Made by a program: the position numbers and the translations under genes. DNA of 64,000 nt from Panax quinquefolius (lineage: Eukaryota; Streptophyta; Magnoliopsida; Apiales; Araliaceae): positions 29,919,544 through 29,983,543 of the forward strand of contig CM035165.1 of assembly GCA_020205615.1 (NCBI GenBank), in the 5' to 3' direction. Positions 12,280 to 23,700 of the stretch are shown in pieces (positions within the stretch are counted from its first letter, which is position 1; each line of letters opens with the position of its first letter). Under the pieces are notes generated by a model. It ran no database searches and was not told the DNA's origin. It was given only the letters and a program-made list of their open reading frames with translations.

Positions 12280-12705
12280 CAATGTGTTTATTTATTTGAA
12301 AGTAGTGCGAGGCCTCGTCATAACTATATACACAAGGTTTGAATTTATGTAAAAAATCAATTTTTAGCAAGATATGGCAATGACATTTTATAAAAGAGGT
12401 TTTTCAAACCCTTATGCTCAATAGTAATTGAGACCTTTTACGCTTCCATTTTATTAAGTGTTCTATTGGTTGCTTTTATTTTCGAGATGTGAAGCATCTA
12501 TAAGAAAATAATGTACAAAATAATACCGACTTCCTCATGGGTATAGAAACTATTTGAGGAAATTCAAACACCGCATATAAATTTACAAGCTGCTTACTGC
12601 TGAAAATGTCCATCATGGGAACCGAATCTAGATCCAATAATTTGAATCTGTGATCACATGATTCTTAGGCTCACATGATGCCGCAATTTATATGAAAGCG
12701 ATGGC

Positions 12706-12707
<2 letters not shown>

Positions 12708-12784
<77 letters not shown>

Positions 12785-12996
12785 TATGATCAGCCACCAC
12801 GAAGCACCTCCATGGGGGATCAGAAAATGTAAATAAAGTTGTAAAAGCCATCAACCGCCACAGAGGAAACTTCAGGCGGGACGAAATGTAAAGAAAGCTA
12901 AAAAAACGATCAACCACCATGGAGGAAACTCCAAAGTGACGAAACATAAAAGAAAGTCAGAAGCGATCAACCACCACGTAAACTCTGTGTGGGACG

Positions 12997-13049
<53 letters not shown>

Positions 13050-13203
13050 CGATAAACGCACCAGATGTAAAACACAGGCTCATCGAACAAAGTTCGATAC
13101 ACGATATATATATAAGTATATATATATAAAAGCAATAAACGCCTAGACGTAAGTCAGGCTCATCGAACAAAGTCCGGCACACGCTATATATATATATATA
13201 TAA
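12708..13203. repeat. Interrupted (TA)n microsatellites with a degenerate 70-80 base unit
   Basis: Pure TA runs lie at 12708-12743, 12750-12780, 12999-13047, about 13103-13129 and 13183-13202. Between the second and third runs (12781-12998) are three imperfect copies of 'gatcaaccaccatggaggaaactcc...gacgaaa'. Between the later runs are copies of 'aagcgataaacgc...aggctcatcgaacaaagt'. Long Ile/Tyr frames across the area come only from the TA runs. Confidence 0.85.
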
Positions 13204-13607
13204 AAGCAAATAAACGCTCTGCATCAAAATGTCTAGGCTCAATCGAGGCATAACTCGATAATGTTAGTCCATATATATAAATATATGTATATACAACAAA
13301 TGAAATAAAACCACGGACCAAAGTCCGGGCAAACACACGCAACACGACTCTCAACGTGAAGAAAGGTGTGTGCAAAGATGAAGAGAAATACTTTAAAGTG
13401 TGTGAGAAGGCTTACAGTGGGCTGCCAAAGAAGACTTCTATATCTTTAAAGTGGATGAACACTCGACTCCCATGCAGCACAAAAGTAGCTATATGTGAGC
13501 TCACAAGTGTTTAAAATGAGAAAGCACACGATCTATCAGTAGTACGGAGCAAATTGGACAGGGCTTCCTCGCCTTTTTTCTCTTACAAATGGCCACCCCA
13601 AGCCCTC

Positions 13608-13617
13608 TATTTATAGA
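13608..13617 (-). promoter_or_regulatory. TATA-like site on the minus strand
   Basis: Minus-strand CTATAAATAG is followed by 'agggcttggggtggcc', resembling the U3/R arrangement of the other LTRs in this window (TATAAATAGAGGGCTAAG in element D). It hints that the block 11876 to about 13800 contains an unrecognised minus-strand LTR. Confidence 0.35.
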
Positions 13618-13984
13618 GGGGGGAGCCGCAGTGTACTGTCGCTGCTCGTCTCGCAAAGACGCGTCAATACGTGCGCAGGCACGCTTGTAATATCCGTTCG
13701 AACTTTCAGAATTGCAATCTGGGCATCCGACTAAGGTATGTAAGACCTATTTCGGACCGCTTGTTATCGAGAGTTACGCAATGGCATGGGATTAGAGGTT
13801 GTACGAAGTCAGGAAGATGAGATGGTGCCCTCCGGTCTTTAAGCTTCAAATTCTATCCGTTACCCTGCATAATAGTCACTCGGGATTGGTTTTCCTTGAT
13901 TCTTGTGGGACATTATTATATAAAAATATATGTATGAGATGTTGAGACGACGTGATGTGGCGTCAAGGTGGCGAGATGACGACT

Positions 13985-14410
13985 TTGCCCCTCACCGGGG
14001 TTATCGCCGGTTTGGGCTGATAAAACAAACGTTGCTCAGGATTATCGCTGAGATTGGACTGCTGCAAGTGTTGAAGGTCCTCAATGTCATCTCTAAGGTG
14101 TGTCTGTCTTCCCGGTGTTATCTCCGGGCCTTGTACTGAGTGCCTCGGTGTGCATGCCGAGGTTGAAGCTGATTGCATGCATTTAAACACAAGCATTTCT
14201 GGGGTTATCATCAGAACTGCATTCCTTGGGGTTATCACCAAGGTTGGTAGCTGCTACTCCCAATGTTGGGACTGAGACTAGATACCTCGGGGTTATCTCC
14301 GAGATTAATCGGTCTTCTCCGGTGGAATTTTTGGTATTGGAACTGCATGCCTCGGGGTTATCTCCGAGGTTGGAACTGTTACTCCTGGTGTGTGTTCCGG
14401 GGTTGAGACT
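13985..14410. repeat. Palindromic minisatellite, CTCGGGGTTATCTCCGAG type
   Basis: About eight diverged copies occur: cggggttatcgccgg, caggattatcgctgag, ccggtgttatctccggg, ctggggttatcatcag, cttggggttatcaccaag, ctcggggttatctccgag (twice), with related 'ggttatctc' units further right. Each copy is a short inverted repeat around GGTTATC. Paired arm changes (CTTGG/CCAAG versus CTCGG/CCGAG) keep the arms complementary. Confidence 0.7.
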
Positions 14411-14939
14411 GAACTTCCGGTAGTATCCGGACTGGATGTGAGCTATTTTCCATGGTTATCTCTGAAAGACGAATATGCATTCCTGCAAAGTCGGTGGCCA
14501 AAAACGAAAATTTTTCGAGTGTCTACAGATGCCCCTCTTTATCATATTCATGCAGTGCAATGCATGGGTAGGATAAAGAATCCTAGACACTTGAAATGCA
14601 ACATGATGCAAATGTATGATGCATGTGTGTGGGGTTGTTGCCCAACATGCGGGGGATTATTGCCGGCTCCTTGTAGCTTCTACCGAGGATTGGCAACTAT
14701 GACCCGATTGGATGTGTGATCCAAATCTTTTAGGATGTTGACATTGGGGTTGTCACCAAAGTCTTTAATCCTTGACACAGACTTAATTTCGAAGAGGTGC
14801 CTCTTGTGTGTAAGAGATCTGTGGGGATACAGCTTTGTCTGTTTGAGGATGTGTATAACATATTCCATCATCTATCCTCTTCGATGATGCTGACCTTTCC
14901 TGGTTTGTATCGCTAGGATCTGTCAAGGTTCTGTTGGAT

Positions 14940-15240
14940 TTACTGCCAACAACATATGATGTCAAGGTTGCCTGACCTTCGTTGATGTGTACTTCACTTA
15001 TGTGTGAATCAATGGATGAAAACCCTGTGGGGTAGACCGTCAAGGCTGCTTGACCTTCGCTGACGTGTGAATCAATCGATGGATATATGCGTTGTAACCC
15101 GGCTCGGAATCCATTGGGAATATGAATACCAAAATACTGAAATTATCGAATAGCTTTCGATGCCTCGATGGGTTTACTTGCCATCACCGTAATAACGCCA
15201 AGGTTGCTTGACCTTCATTGATCACGTACACCAATGGATG
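14940..15240. repeat. Degenerate repeat, 'gtcaaggttgcctgaccttcgttgatgtgt'
   Basis: Three copies, near 14960, 15030 and 15190, of a unit containing caaggttgc(c/t)tgaccttc followed by 'gatg..gt..atcaatggatg'. The unit core is itself partly palindromic (aaggt...acctt). No coding content is seen from here to about 16360. Confidence 0.6.
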
Positions 15241-16364
15241 ACAATGCGTGGTGACCCCACGGGAATTTCTTTAGAATGTGTGTGATTCCCCGAATGCGTT
15301 GTAACCCCCACCAGGGTCTTGATTGAAAATTAGGGTGACGACCCTGATTTGGTGGCGTTGGACTTGTGCAAGGTATTGCCGAGTGTGACTTGTAACATTT
15401 GAGATCATTGGCATAGTGTACCTTGTGTTTGGGCGAATACCAATGAGTGATGTGCAGATCCAAGGTTCAATCTGAGAAGACCAGGATTTGTAAGCCATTT
15501 TGTTCAATCGCGTAGCATTTTTATTCCTGATTTGACTTTCTCAGTCTGTGAGAACTCCTTTGCAACTCGAACTAGACCGAGTCGAAGGGGTGGGACCCAC
15601 ATAGGGGTGCCGCAGGTACACTTGCTTCAGCCGTAGATGGACCTGCGGCAAATCGTGGATATTAAAGTCCTGTAGGCTGCTTTCATAAGTCATTTTCAAG
15701 TTACGCTGTGAAGGAAATCCGAGAGCTCTTCTTCAGATCTGCTAAGTTCGGGTGATTTTTTGTAAATTATGTCATCGTACAAGTGTTCTACACTAATCTG
15801 GTAACGTATGCATGTATTTTTTCCAGTTTTTATCCGCTGAAAATGACCTATCACATGAAATGCATCTAAACACATAGTAGTGATTATGTATGCTCAAATG
15901 ACTTGATAAAAAATATTCAACATAGTAAATGTTAGTATTAAACCATGTTGAACATAATGATGTGAAAAAATTTGTCTTCTGAGACAGTCAAATTGGCACC
16001 TTTTTCTGCTATTTCTTATCCTATTTGAGGATAAATGAGCAAAAGATAAAAAGGCAAAGTACTCCTGGTATTGAGGTTAACCTTATGTATTGATGACTTT
16101 GATTTTTAATGCATATGTTTTGTATATGACTTTGGGCAGGTGTGCTACTGAATGGCCACCTAGTCATGCCTATGTGCATGTGGATAGTCCTATTTACAAA
16201 GGGGACTATGGCAAAAAATTTCTAAAATGTAGGCATTTAATTAACTATGCATTTTTATCTCTACTATAAACATATGTTAAAGTAGTGCATGCATGCATGT
16301 AGTCATAAAATGCATTTTGAAGAGCTCTCCAAGTTAGAAAATACCACACTCTTTCTGAGGTGAT

Positions 16365-18055
16365 TTGGAGACTTGTTGTCCAGATATTATGGATCCGGAT
16401 CAGCCGAGTAGTTCCCCTAGGACCACTTCTGGTGTACGGAGGAGGGCTTCTAAAGTGCCTCGACCCCGTTCTATTAGACAACCTCGTTCGTTGGTGGAGG
16501 CAGTGATACGTCCAGCCCGGGTTGATGTGCCGGACGTTGAGGACGATGAGGAGGATGTTCTGGTTGCGGATCCTGCTCCTGCTGCACATGCTTCCCGTAG
16601 GGACCTCCCTAGTATTCAACTGGCAAACCCAGAGCTTCTGGGTGATTTGAGCAGACATCCCTCGATGTATTTGCACGCCAACGAGGTATGACATTAGATC
16701 TTGATCTTCCTTCTTTCATATTGATGAGGAGTATAGGATTTTGATGTTGATCTCTATTTTATGTAGGTTCCTGGCTTTATACAGCCTCGAGGGAACTGGT
16801 TTAGCATACACTCCATGTACCAGGCTCTTCATCCTGACTATAGAGTTATTGTGCATGACTGGGGATTTGGAGCATTCTTTTCCATCCTTCCCCGTCGTTG
16901 TCCCTGGGGTTATCTCAGGGCATTGTCTGAGCGATGGTTTCATCAGACTCAGTCACTCCATTTGTTGGACTGTGAGGTGACGATAACGCCGATGGATTGG
17001 CGGTTTATCACAGGTATGGAGTTTGGAGGGGCACCAGTGCCTTATATGACGAATATTACCCCTACTACCGTCAGATCCTTGCTAGGAGTTCCGACGGAGG
17101 CGCTCAAGGGCGGATAGTCCGTACGGGTCTTTTGAACATGGATGCTATGAGTGTGCTTTTGAGTGAGCCCATGCCAGATGATGTCAGAGTCAGGAATCGT
17201 ATTCTTCGGCGATTGTTCCTGATGATCATTAGAGGCTGCTTCATAACGCAGATAACTCTTCTACGGTGTCATTTGCTTTGGTCAACGCCACGCGTTATGT
17301 GGACCGTATTGGAGAGTATGATTGGGGTTCCTACACCTTTGCCTATTTCCTCAGGGGCGTGCGTATGCGCTCGTAGGGTTTGACCGAGGCTTGGTTAGGA
17401 TTCTACCCATTTTTACTGGTGAGTATTTCTCTTATTATTTCCCATGTATAGGTTAAGAGTGTTTACTGACCGCAGATATTTAGCCTTTGTGTTGGCAGTT
17501 TTGGGCCTGTGAGAGGCTTCCATGTTTGCGACATGTGAGCGTGTTAGGTTTAGACACATATTCACAAGGACGACGATGACATCATTCCATATTGGCTGAG
17601 GTCCATGTAGCTGAGGGTTTCCCTCATTGCCGTCTACAGCTGGAGTTGTTGACAACTGATATTATTACATGAATTCCCTATTCTGGGGAGCACTTGGCCA
17701 TCGGTTTTGAGGATGGGTACCCGACTGGTGTCGAGTATGTGATTTCCACCCGGAGAGTTCCTCTCTTTACATATGGAGGATGGGAGCTCTATTTAGGAGA
17801 ATGTGCTATTAGGAGCACCACAGGAGAGATTCATATGCCAATCTTGCCTCCTGTCAAGAGTCATTGGCTCAGATCGCAGCACCCCACCATCGACATCCCA
17901 TTGTTGGGGGTCAAGATGATTTTGCATTATCAGAGGGCCCCTGCACTCGGGAGATATTCCAGCGTTGGTGGTTCCTCGCACTATTGGAGCCTGACACTCC
18001 ACACCACTCAATTCATGGGGATATGGTTCCGAGATCCGTGATGATGATGAATTAA
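16365..18055 (+). pseudogene. Plant mobile domain (PMD) protein, decayed
   Basis: Exon 1 (from Met 16365, or Met 16389) is Pro/Arg- and acid-rich and ends at a clean donor (16685|gtatga). The acceptor is at 16766 and exon 2 starts at 16767. The PMD core is recognisable: HDWGFGAFFSILP, LDCEVTITPMDWRFITGMEF, GGAPVPY, then in a third frame RYVDRIGEYDWGSYTFAYF (about 17305-17355). A stop at about 17115 and at least two frameshifts before 17266, plus the stop at 17374-17376, break the frame. The C-terminal PMD region continues at 17694-17862 (GVEYVISTRRVPLF, TTGEIHMP) and in another frame to 18055. PMD proteins occur both as host MAIN-type proteins and in plant transposons; the repeats around it favour the latter. 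Biochemical role unknown. Confidence 0.62.
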
Positions 18056-18649
18056 TCGCTAGCCGTGTCCCGATCCGACTCATGTTACACAGATTGATAT
18101 TTGACCCAAATGATCGGATCGGGCATATTTCTTTATCCGGCATTTAGGCGGCGAGATCCCAGAGGCGATTCATTTGATCCTTTCACCAAAGGCCGGGCCC
18201 TCGGATGACCCATTTGGCTTTATCGGTAGCATATCCTCCTTTGTATAGGCCCCGACATCCTTGTTGATAGAGATCCAGTGACTCGGGGAGGAGTTACATC
18301 GTGGATACATGATTGATGATGTAGATATTGACACCATAGTCTTCTTCCCGATGTGTATTCTCATTATCTCTTTTGATAGGCCTCTGTTAGTTATTGAGTG
18401 GTTGTGCTCTATTCTCGCTATATCTTTTGATAAGCCTCTGTTAGTAGTACGACGTCTGTGCCCCATTTCCTTGTATTTTTAGTTGTATAGAGATGATGTA
18501 TGTAGATGATGATATACTTAGGAATGTGTGTACAGTTTTTCATTCCCTATATCATATTGCCATCTATTACCTATAATGCATGTATCATGTTATGCATATA
18601 TATGTATTTCCAGAGATATTCAGCATTGACCCCTGGATGGTCTTAGGAA
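18056..18649. other. Spacer between the PMD and DUF7745-like pseudogenes
   Basis: No convincing gene. It contains a short direct duplication around 18356-18442 ('ctcgctatatcttttgataagcctctgttag' type, two copies about 60 bases apart) and AT-rich sequence. It may include the decayed 3' end of the PMD gene and the promoter of the next one. Confidence 0.4.
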
Positions 18650-18650
18650 T

Positions 18651-19987
18651 GTGTGTACACGACCCGTACAGATGTCTTCTTCGATAGTTAGCCGTATTGA
18701 TCATACCCCACCATTATTGGTGGCATCTGGTATGCGATCATGGTATGACAACATGTCACCATCAGACAGGGTGACCGTAGATCACTTGTTGCAGCATACT
18801 ATGACCTTGTTGATGTTTCAGGTTCCCACAGGATTCGTGGATGACATGCTGGCATATTGGGTATCGGAGAAACAAGTTTTCCGATTTGGGACCCAGGAGT
18901 TGACTCCCACTCTGGAGGAGTATGCACGATTGACGATGCTGCAACTAGACAGACCTTACGTGCATATGGCTCTGGGGGACATGAGTCGACGGTTCATGAC
19001 CTTCATTGGATTGAGGCGTAAGGTGGTGTGGGATGAGCTTACATCTGGCCACGTTATATCCCATCATTTTCTGTTTGACAAATTTGGCTCTGAGGATAGT
19101 TATACACGACATTCCGGGGATTTCACCACACTGGAGGATCATTGGCGTCTAGCCAGGGTGGATGTACTGCTATTGTGCGTACTGTCATATGTATATATGC
19201 CATGATATATAGATGAGTTAGACATAGGAGTTATAGTGGCAGTGAGAGCTCGCAGGGAGTGTCATACCATCATACTGATGATTATAGCAGAGACTCTGAG
19301 GTCAGCTACATACTGCTGCACTTATCCGACATGAGTGTTTACGGGCAGCCGGTCATGCTGTACGTGTGGTTTATGTCACACTTGAGACCGATCGACACTT
19401 TTAGACGGCATGGATATTGTTTCACCCATGATATAGCCATGTCATACTCCTTTCAGCCTGCGGAGTGTTTGGACGCTATGTCTTGGTCGGTATTTTTGAC
19501 GAAGTTCAACGATTCGTTTAGCATATTGTCGTGTTCGGGGCTCAGCTCACCTTACAGCTTTATTACTCATGCTCCGGGCATGGATTACCTCCCTCTGGCT
19601 AGTTTGAGGGGCATGACTACATATCACCCGATGGCCGTGATGTCGCAGTTTGATCAGTTTCAGGTTTTTCATCCTTTTGAGGGGGCGCTGGGCCAGCATT
19701 TAGCTTCTCGCTATCTTTCAGCAGAGGATCGATCCCGTGTGTATGCTTGTTGGGATCAGCGTGAGGTAGCTTCTTTTTCTGTTAGCCATCCGAGATGTTT
19801 GCCAGAGTATTCTGCGTGGATGGAGACAGAGATTTCATCGGCTGCGGTAGTATCCACAGTACCGGATAGTGATTCAGACGATGGAGAGCCTATGGAGGAC
19901 CTTGATTCCTACATCGAGGAGGAGCTACTTGCCGGGTTGCCAATATCTCCTTTAGATTCTCCCAAGACTAGTATTGTTGTGATCTGA
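18651..19987 (+). pseudogene. DUF7745-like mobile-element protein, decayed
   Basis: From Met 18651 (or 18672), a 184-codon frame carries VFRFGTQELTPTLEEYARL, the signature LTPT(I/L)EEY segment of DUF7745 plant proteins. One TGA (19203-19205) interrupts, after which the same frame gives the expected ARRECHTIILMIIAETLRSA segment ('AILAETLRS' in the family). A frameshift then leads into the 19259-19987 frame with LYVWFMSHL, APGMDYLPLASLRGMTTYHP and an acidic tail (SDSDDGEPMED). With one stop and one frameshift it is close to intact. DUF7745 proteins are plant-specific, repetitive and of unknown function. Its place directly behind a PMD gene suggests both are cargo of one element. Confidence 0.6.
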
Positions 19988-20339
19988 CATTCTAAGACAA
20001 GATTTCGATGCTTGACGAGTCTTCATCGATGACCTTTGAGAGAGACCAAAGCTAGAAGTCTTGATGTTCGACAACCCTTGATGGGAGAGACGCAGCTTTG
20101 CTAGAGAGAGAGAGATGATGCATTAGCTACAGAGAGACGCCATTTTGCCGAGCGAGACGTTGTAGGTGGAACCATGGTTGCCGAAGGAGTTAAGATCGCA
20201 TCGCCGACGAGCGAGAATGAGGAGATCGTGGGGAAATGGGTATACACAACTTGCAAAATTTTTATATATAGTACCAAACGAAGTCGTTTTGGATAATATG
20301 TTTTAAATTTTTTTGCAAGACTTCCACCTCCCACGTCTG
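19988..20339. other. Boundary between mobile block and BCD1 upstream region
   Basis: No gene. It has a purine-rich stretch (about 20090-20240) with repeated 'gagagacg' motifs, probably 3' flank of the DUF7745-like element, and then changes to AT-rich upstream sequence of the HIT gene. Confidence 0.4.
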
Positions 20340-20347
20340 TATATAAG
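20340..20347 (+). promoter_or_regulatory. TATA-like box upstream of BCD1
   Basis: TATATAAG, 440 bases before the start codon. The distance implies a long 5' UTR, or that another start point nearer the telo-box is used. Weak call. Confidence 0.3.
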
Positions 20348-20636
20348 GCTTCTCTCCTCCTAAATCGCGCATAAGGGCTTCATGCTTCTAATTCATGTCA
20401 AGAACTACCAAAGAATGCACAAATAAAATAAGAAGATGTATACACTGCTAGTATTTTAAATATTAAACTATTTTATAATTAATTTATTAATTAGTATTGT
20501 AAATTATTTAAGAAATATTATTAAGTATAAAATATTATTTAAAAAATGCACAAAAAAATTTACGTGTTTAAATTTCACAAAATATTATTTGTGGGACTGA
20601 GATTATGAACTAAATATTGATAACCAGACCAAAACG

Positions 20637-20642
20637 AGCCCA
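20637..20642 (-). promoter_or_regulatory. Site II element (TGGGCT) in BCD1 promoter
   Basis: AGCCCA on the plus strand is TGGGCT on the minus strand, matching the plant site II consensus TGGGCY bound by TCP factors. Known plant ribosome-biogenesis promoters often pair site II with a telo-box, as here about 95 bases downstream. Confidence 0.5.
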
Positions 20643-20735
20643 ATCCAACATATAGGCCTTTTCCCTCAATATGCCCAGTACCAACTTTGTTGTTAACCTC
20701 GTACTCTGCGTGTGACACAAAGGAGCGGAAAACTT

Positions 20736-20743
20736 AAACCCTA
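20736..20743 (+). promoter_or_regulatory. Telo-box (AAACCCTA) in BCD1 promoter
   Basis: An exact AAACCCTA lies 45 bases before the start codon, in the usual place for plant ribosomal-protein and ribosome-biogenesis genes. It fits the predicted role of the downstream gene. Confidence 0.6.
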
Positions 20744-20788
20744 AATTGTCCTGAATCAATTTTTTTTAGCTCAAACTCTCTCTCTTCA

Positions 20789-23700
20789 ATGGTGGAAGAG
20801 AATGAAGAAGCAGCAAATTCGAGAAACTGCTCGAATCCCAAAGAAGCGGCTTTATGTGAAGACTGTAAATCAAACCCATCAAAATACAAATGCCCAGGTT
20901 GCTCTGTACGTTCTTGTAGCCTCCATTGCGTCAAAGCTCACAAACAAGCCACCGGTTGTACTGGAAAGAGAAAACAGACTCAGTTTGTTCCTTTGTCCCA
21001 ATTTGATGACAATATTCTCATCTCTGGTAATTTTCCCTAGTTCAATACCTCGTCTGATAATTCAAGTGTTTTTTTGTGGGTTTATACTCCCTTCGTTTTG
21101 CAATAAAAGCCCCATTTGCAAATGAAAAAAAATTGTTCCATAAAAGAGTCCTTTTTTATTGATCATAGTATAAAAGATGTCAAAGTTAACAACACAATTT
21201 CAGTACATGCCGCCACTACTAAACTAAACTAAGCACTGATAAATATGGAAGAAAAATATATCCTTAAAGGTTGTAAATATTTTCTTTTCGAACTAATGGA
21301 GTATTTGTTTTCATGTGTAAGTTATTGTATTCTTAAGAAAGTTTTTTTCTTTCCTCTCCAACATTTAGGTTATGTTTATTAATCCCTTGTTTGTTTTTCA
21401 AATTTAGTCTTGGGACTATTAGTCTAGAAATTATAAAAGACTTAATAGTCTTAATAGTTATAATCTGGGATTATAATCGTAGAATTAATAGTCTATAATC
21501 CCAAGCTTGCAAACAAACAGAGCCTTAGATCTTCTATTGTTTACTAGGAATTGATTACCATTTTTTAAGGATACGGTCACGAGTCTTTTTATTTTTTATT
21601 GACTTGTTTTCTTTGTATATTAAATTTTGTGTAAGATACTTTTTTTTTCCTTTTTTTTGTTGTGAAAAATGGGTTTTTGCGAGACTAAACTTTAAAGACT
21701 AAAATTTATTATTAGAAAAAATATTGGTAAATTGTTTTTACGTGTTTTGAAAATTGGGTAAAAAGAAAAACCTCTCATTTTCTGAGGGAGGGATAGATTT
21801 GACCATCAAATTGATAACTTGATTAGGGAGGACTCAAAATACATAACAGACATTTTTGCCAAATGTAGAAAGACATAAGAGAGCCTTCCAACCGCCCTCC
21901 CCCCTCCCCCCCAAAAAAAACAAACACTAAGTACATGTACCTTGTTAACTATTAAATAAATCAATTCAATTTTGGAAGATCTTTTCACTGATCTAGGCAG
22001 CGCCTATGTAATGCCAAAAGTAATGAGCACGATTGAGGATGTAGCTACACAATGTCAACCCCATGTCGTGAAGCACCAACAGATGCACATGTTCTTCCTT
22101 TATATGAAATTATTTCCTGTTAAAATGGTCTCTAGACTCTAGTTGCCTCAAAAGCAAAAAAGAAACTACGTACATGACTTTCCATACTATCAACAGCTCT
22201 AGTAGCAAATGCATAAACAGAGTTCCCAGGGAAAATCCATACTTTCTCTTCTTTCCAATCACCACATTTCCCTCAAATTCATTGCATAAAGTTCGTCTAG
22301 AAAAGCATTTATTGTCCAACTACAAAGCATGAACAGTGTTTCTAAAACGTAGGATCCAGAAATGTTTAATGCTACAGAAAGTTCATTGCAACTATTGAGA
22401 TTTTGAACAAGTTGGGACTGGCCTTACATAGTTCATCCTCTCTGCATGAAGTAGGCAACTTTAAACCTTTGTGTAAGCTGTCTACAAGTGGTTTCATGCT
22501 GGGTGGGGGTTCAAGAAAGCAATCATTATGGTTTAGTAAGGCAGGAAGGGATATATTTTTGGGCTCAAACAGGTATTGAATTGGTGAGATTTGGAAAATA
22601 TTAAGTTCTATGTTTTTAGAAATATGTGTGCATGATATTTGGACAGCTAAAAATGCAGAGGGGTTTGAGTATTTATTTAAATGGCTATTGTTTTGGGTTG
22701 ATTAGGAATTGATTTGATAGGGCATGGGGTTGATTGAAGGGCATTTTAGGTCTGCAACGAGTGTATTAAGTTTTTTCATGAGTTTTGGTTTCTAAGACAA
22801 TATTTAATAAAATGAAGATATTGTTTGTTGGATGGCTGGGTTGGAACTTTAGAGACGGGAAGGGGAGGTGAGAGGCAGCAGGGACCACAGCCAGCCACAA
22901 GTGGCCCCCTTGACAATTTATATTTTCATATAGACTCTTACTAAATCGTAGAGAGTAACTATTTACCATAATTTTTTCACCCATTTATTATGGCCCCTCT
23001 CTCGAGAAGGTTCAAGGTTCTTCTCTCTCCCCTCCAATCCCCCATCCCCCACCCCGAAAAAAAAATGACAAGAAAAAACCCATCCTTTTTTCTGAGCACA
23101 TGACAACTTAGTAGAGAAGTAAAGGAAGAAGAAGAGATAATGTCACACCATCCCCAGCACATAAGAAATATTCTAGGATCGGTGGACATATGTAGAACTT
23201 CTTTGGTCTTTACAACAAATAATTTTTTTGTAGATCAATATTTCTGAAAATCGTTGACACCTAAACAAAATGAAAAGAAACTTGCCTACAAACTTATAAA
23301 TCTAACATAATTCACAAAACGAACTCAAAACAATTCCATTCGACTTAGAAATCTGCTAAAATGTTGTGGAGCACATAATCCTTGTTTTAGGTTTCCAAAG
23401 TGGATCTCTCTCGTCTAATTATGTGAGTGCCACTACATCACAGCAGTGCACATGCCGAGATTTTACCCTTGAACAGTCTTTAATAACCATCTTGAACTAC
23501 AATTCAACATGGTTCCTCAAGATCCCCCATGGCCTGTCCCTGATCACCTTTTTTTTTCTTTCTATTTTCTATTTTCTTTTCATTTCTTTTTCTGGATAAG
23601 TTTCAATGCTATCCTGAGAATTTTCCTAAACTATCTACATGAGTTATAATTTGGTGATGAAGGTAGCAATGATGTTTAACCTTCAATTATTTTGTTTGTG

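Larger units (their letters stand above)
11876..16364. other. Repeat-rich non-coding part of a composite mobile-element block
   Basis: No gene is seen. The segment 'gagtcgccattggtttttaa' (about 12049) followed by 'gcgaggaaggtgttaggcac' (about 12180) is a combination I recall as common in plant repeats. There follow AT microsatellites, a 70-80 base degenerate unit, a TATA-like site on the minus strand near 13608, a palindromic minisatellite (13985-14410) and a second repeat cluster (14940-15240). It leads into the PMD and DUF7745-like pseudogenes and probably belongs to the same element. LTR or terminal-repeat boundaries could not be fixed. Confidence 0.4.

Noticed and set aside
12654..13375. 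Overlapping minus-strand open frames rich in Ile and Tyr
   Set aside because: They are produced by TA dinucleotide runs and have no domain or family motif.
14083..14719. Several plus-strand frames of 60-110 codons
   Set aside because: They span the palindromic minisatellite and show no family motif.
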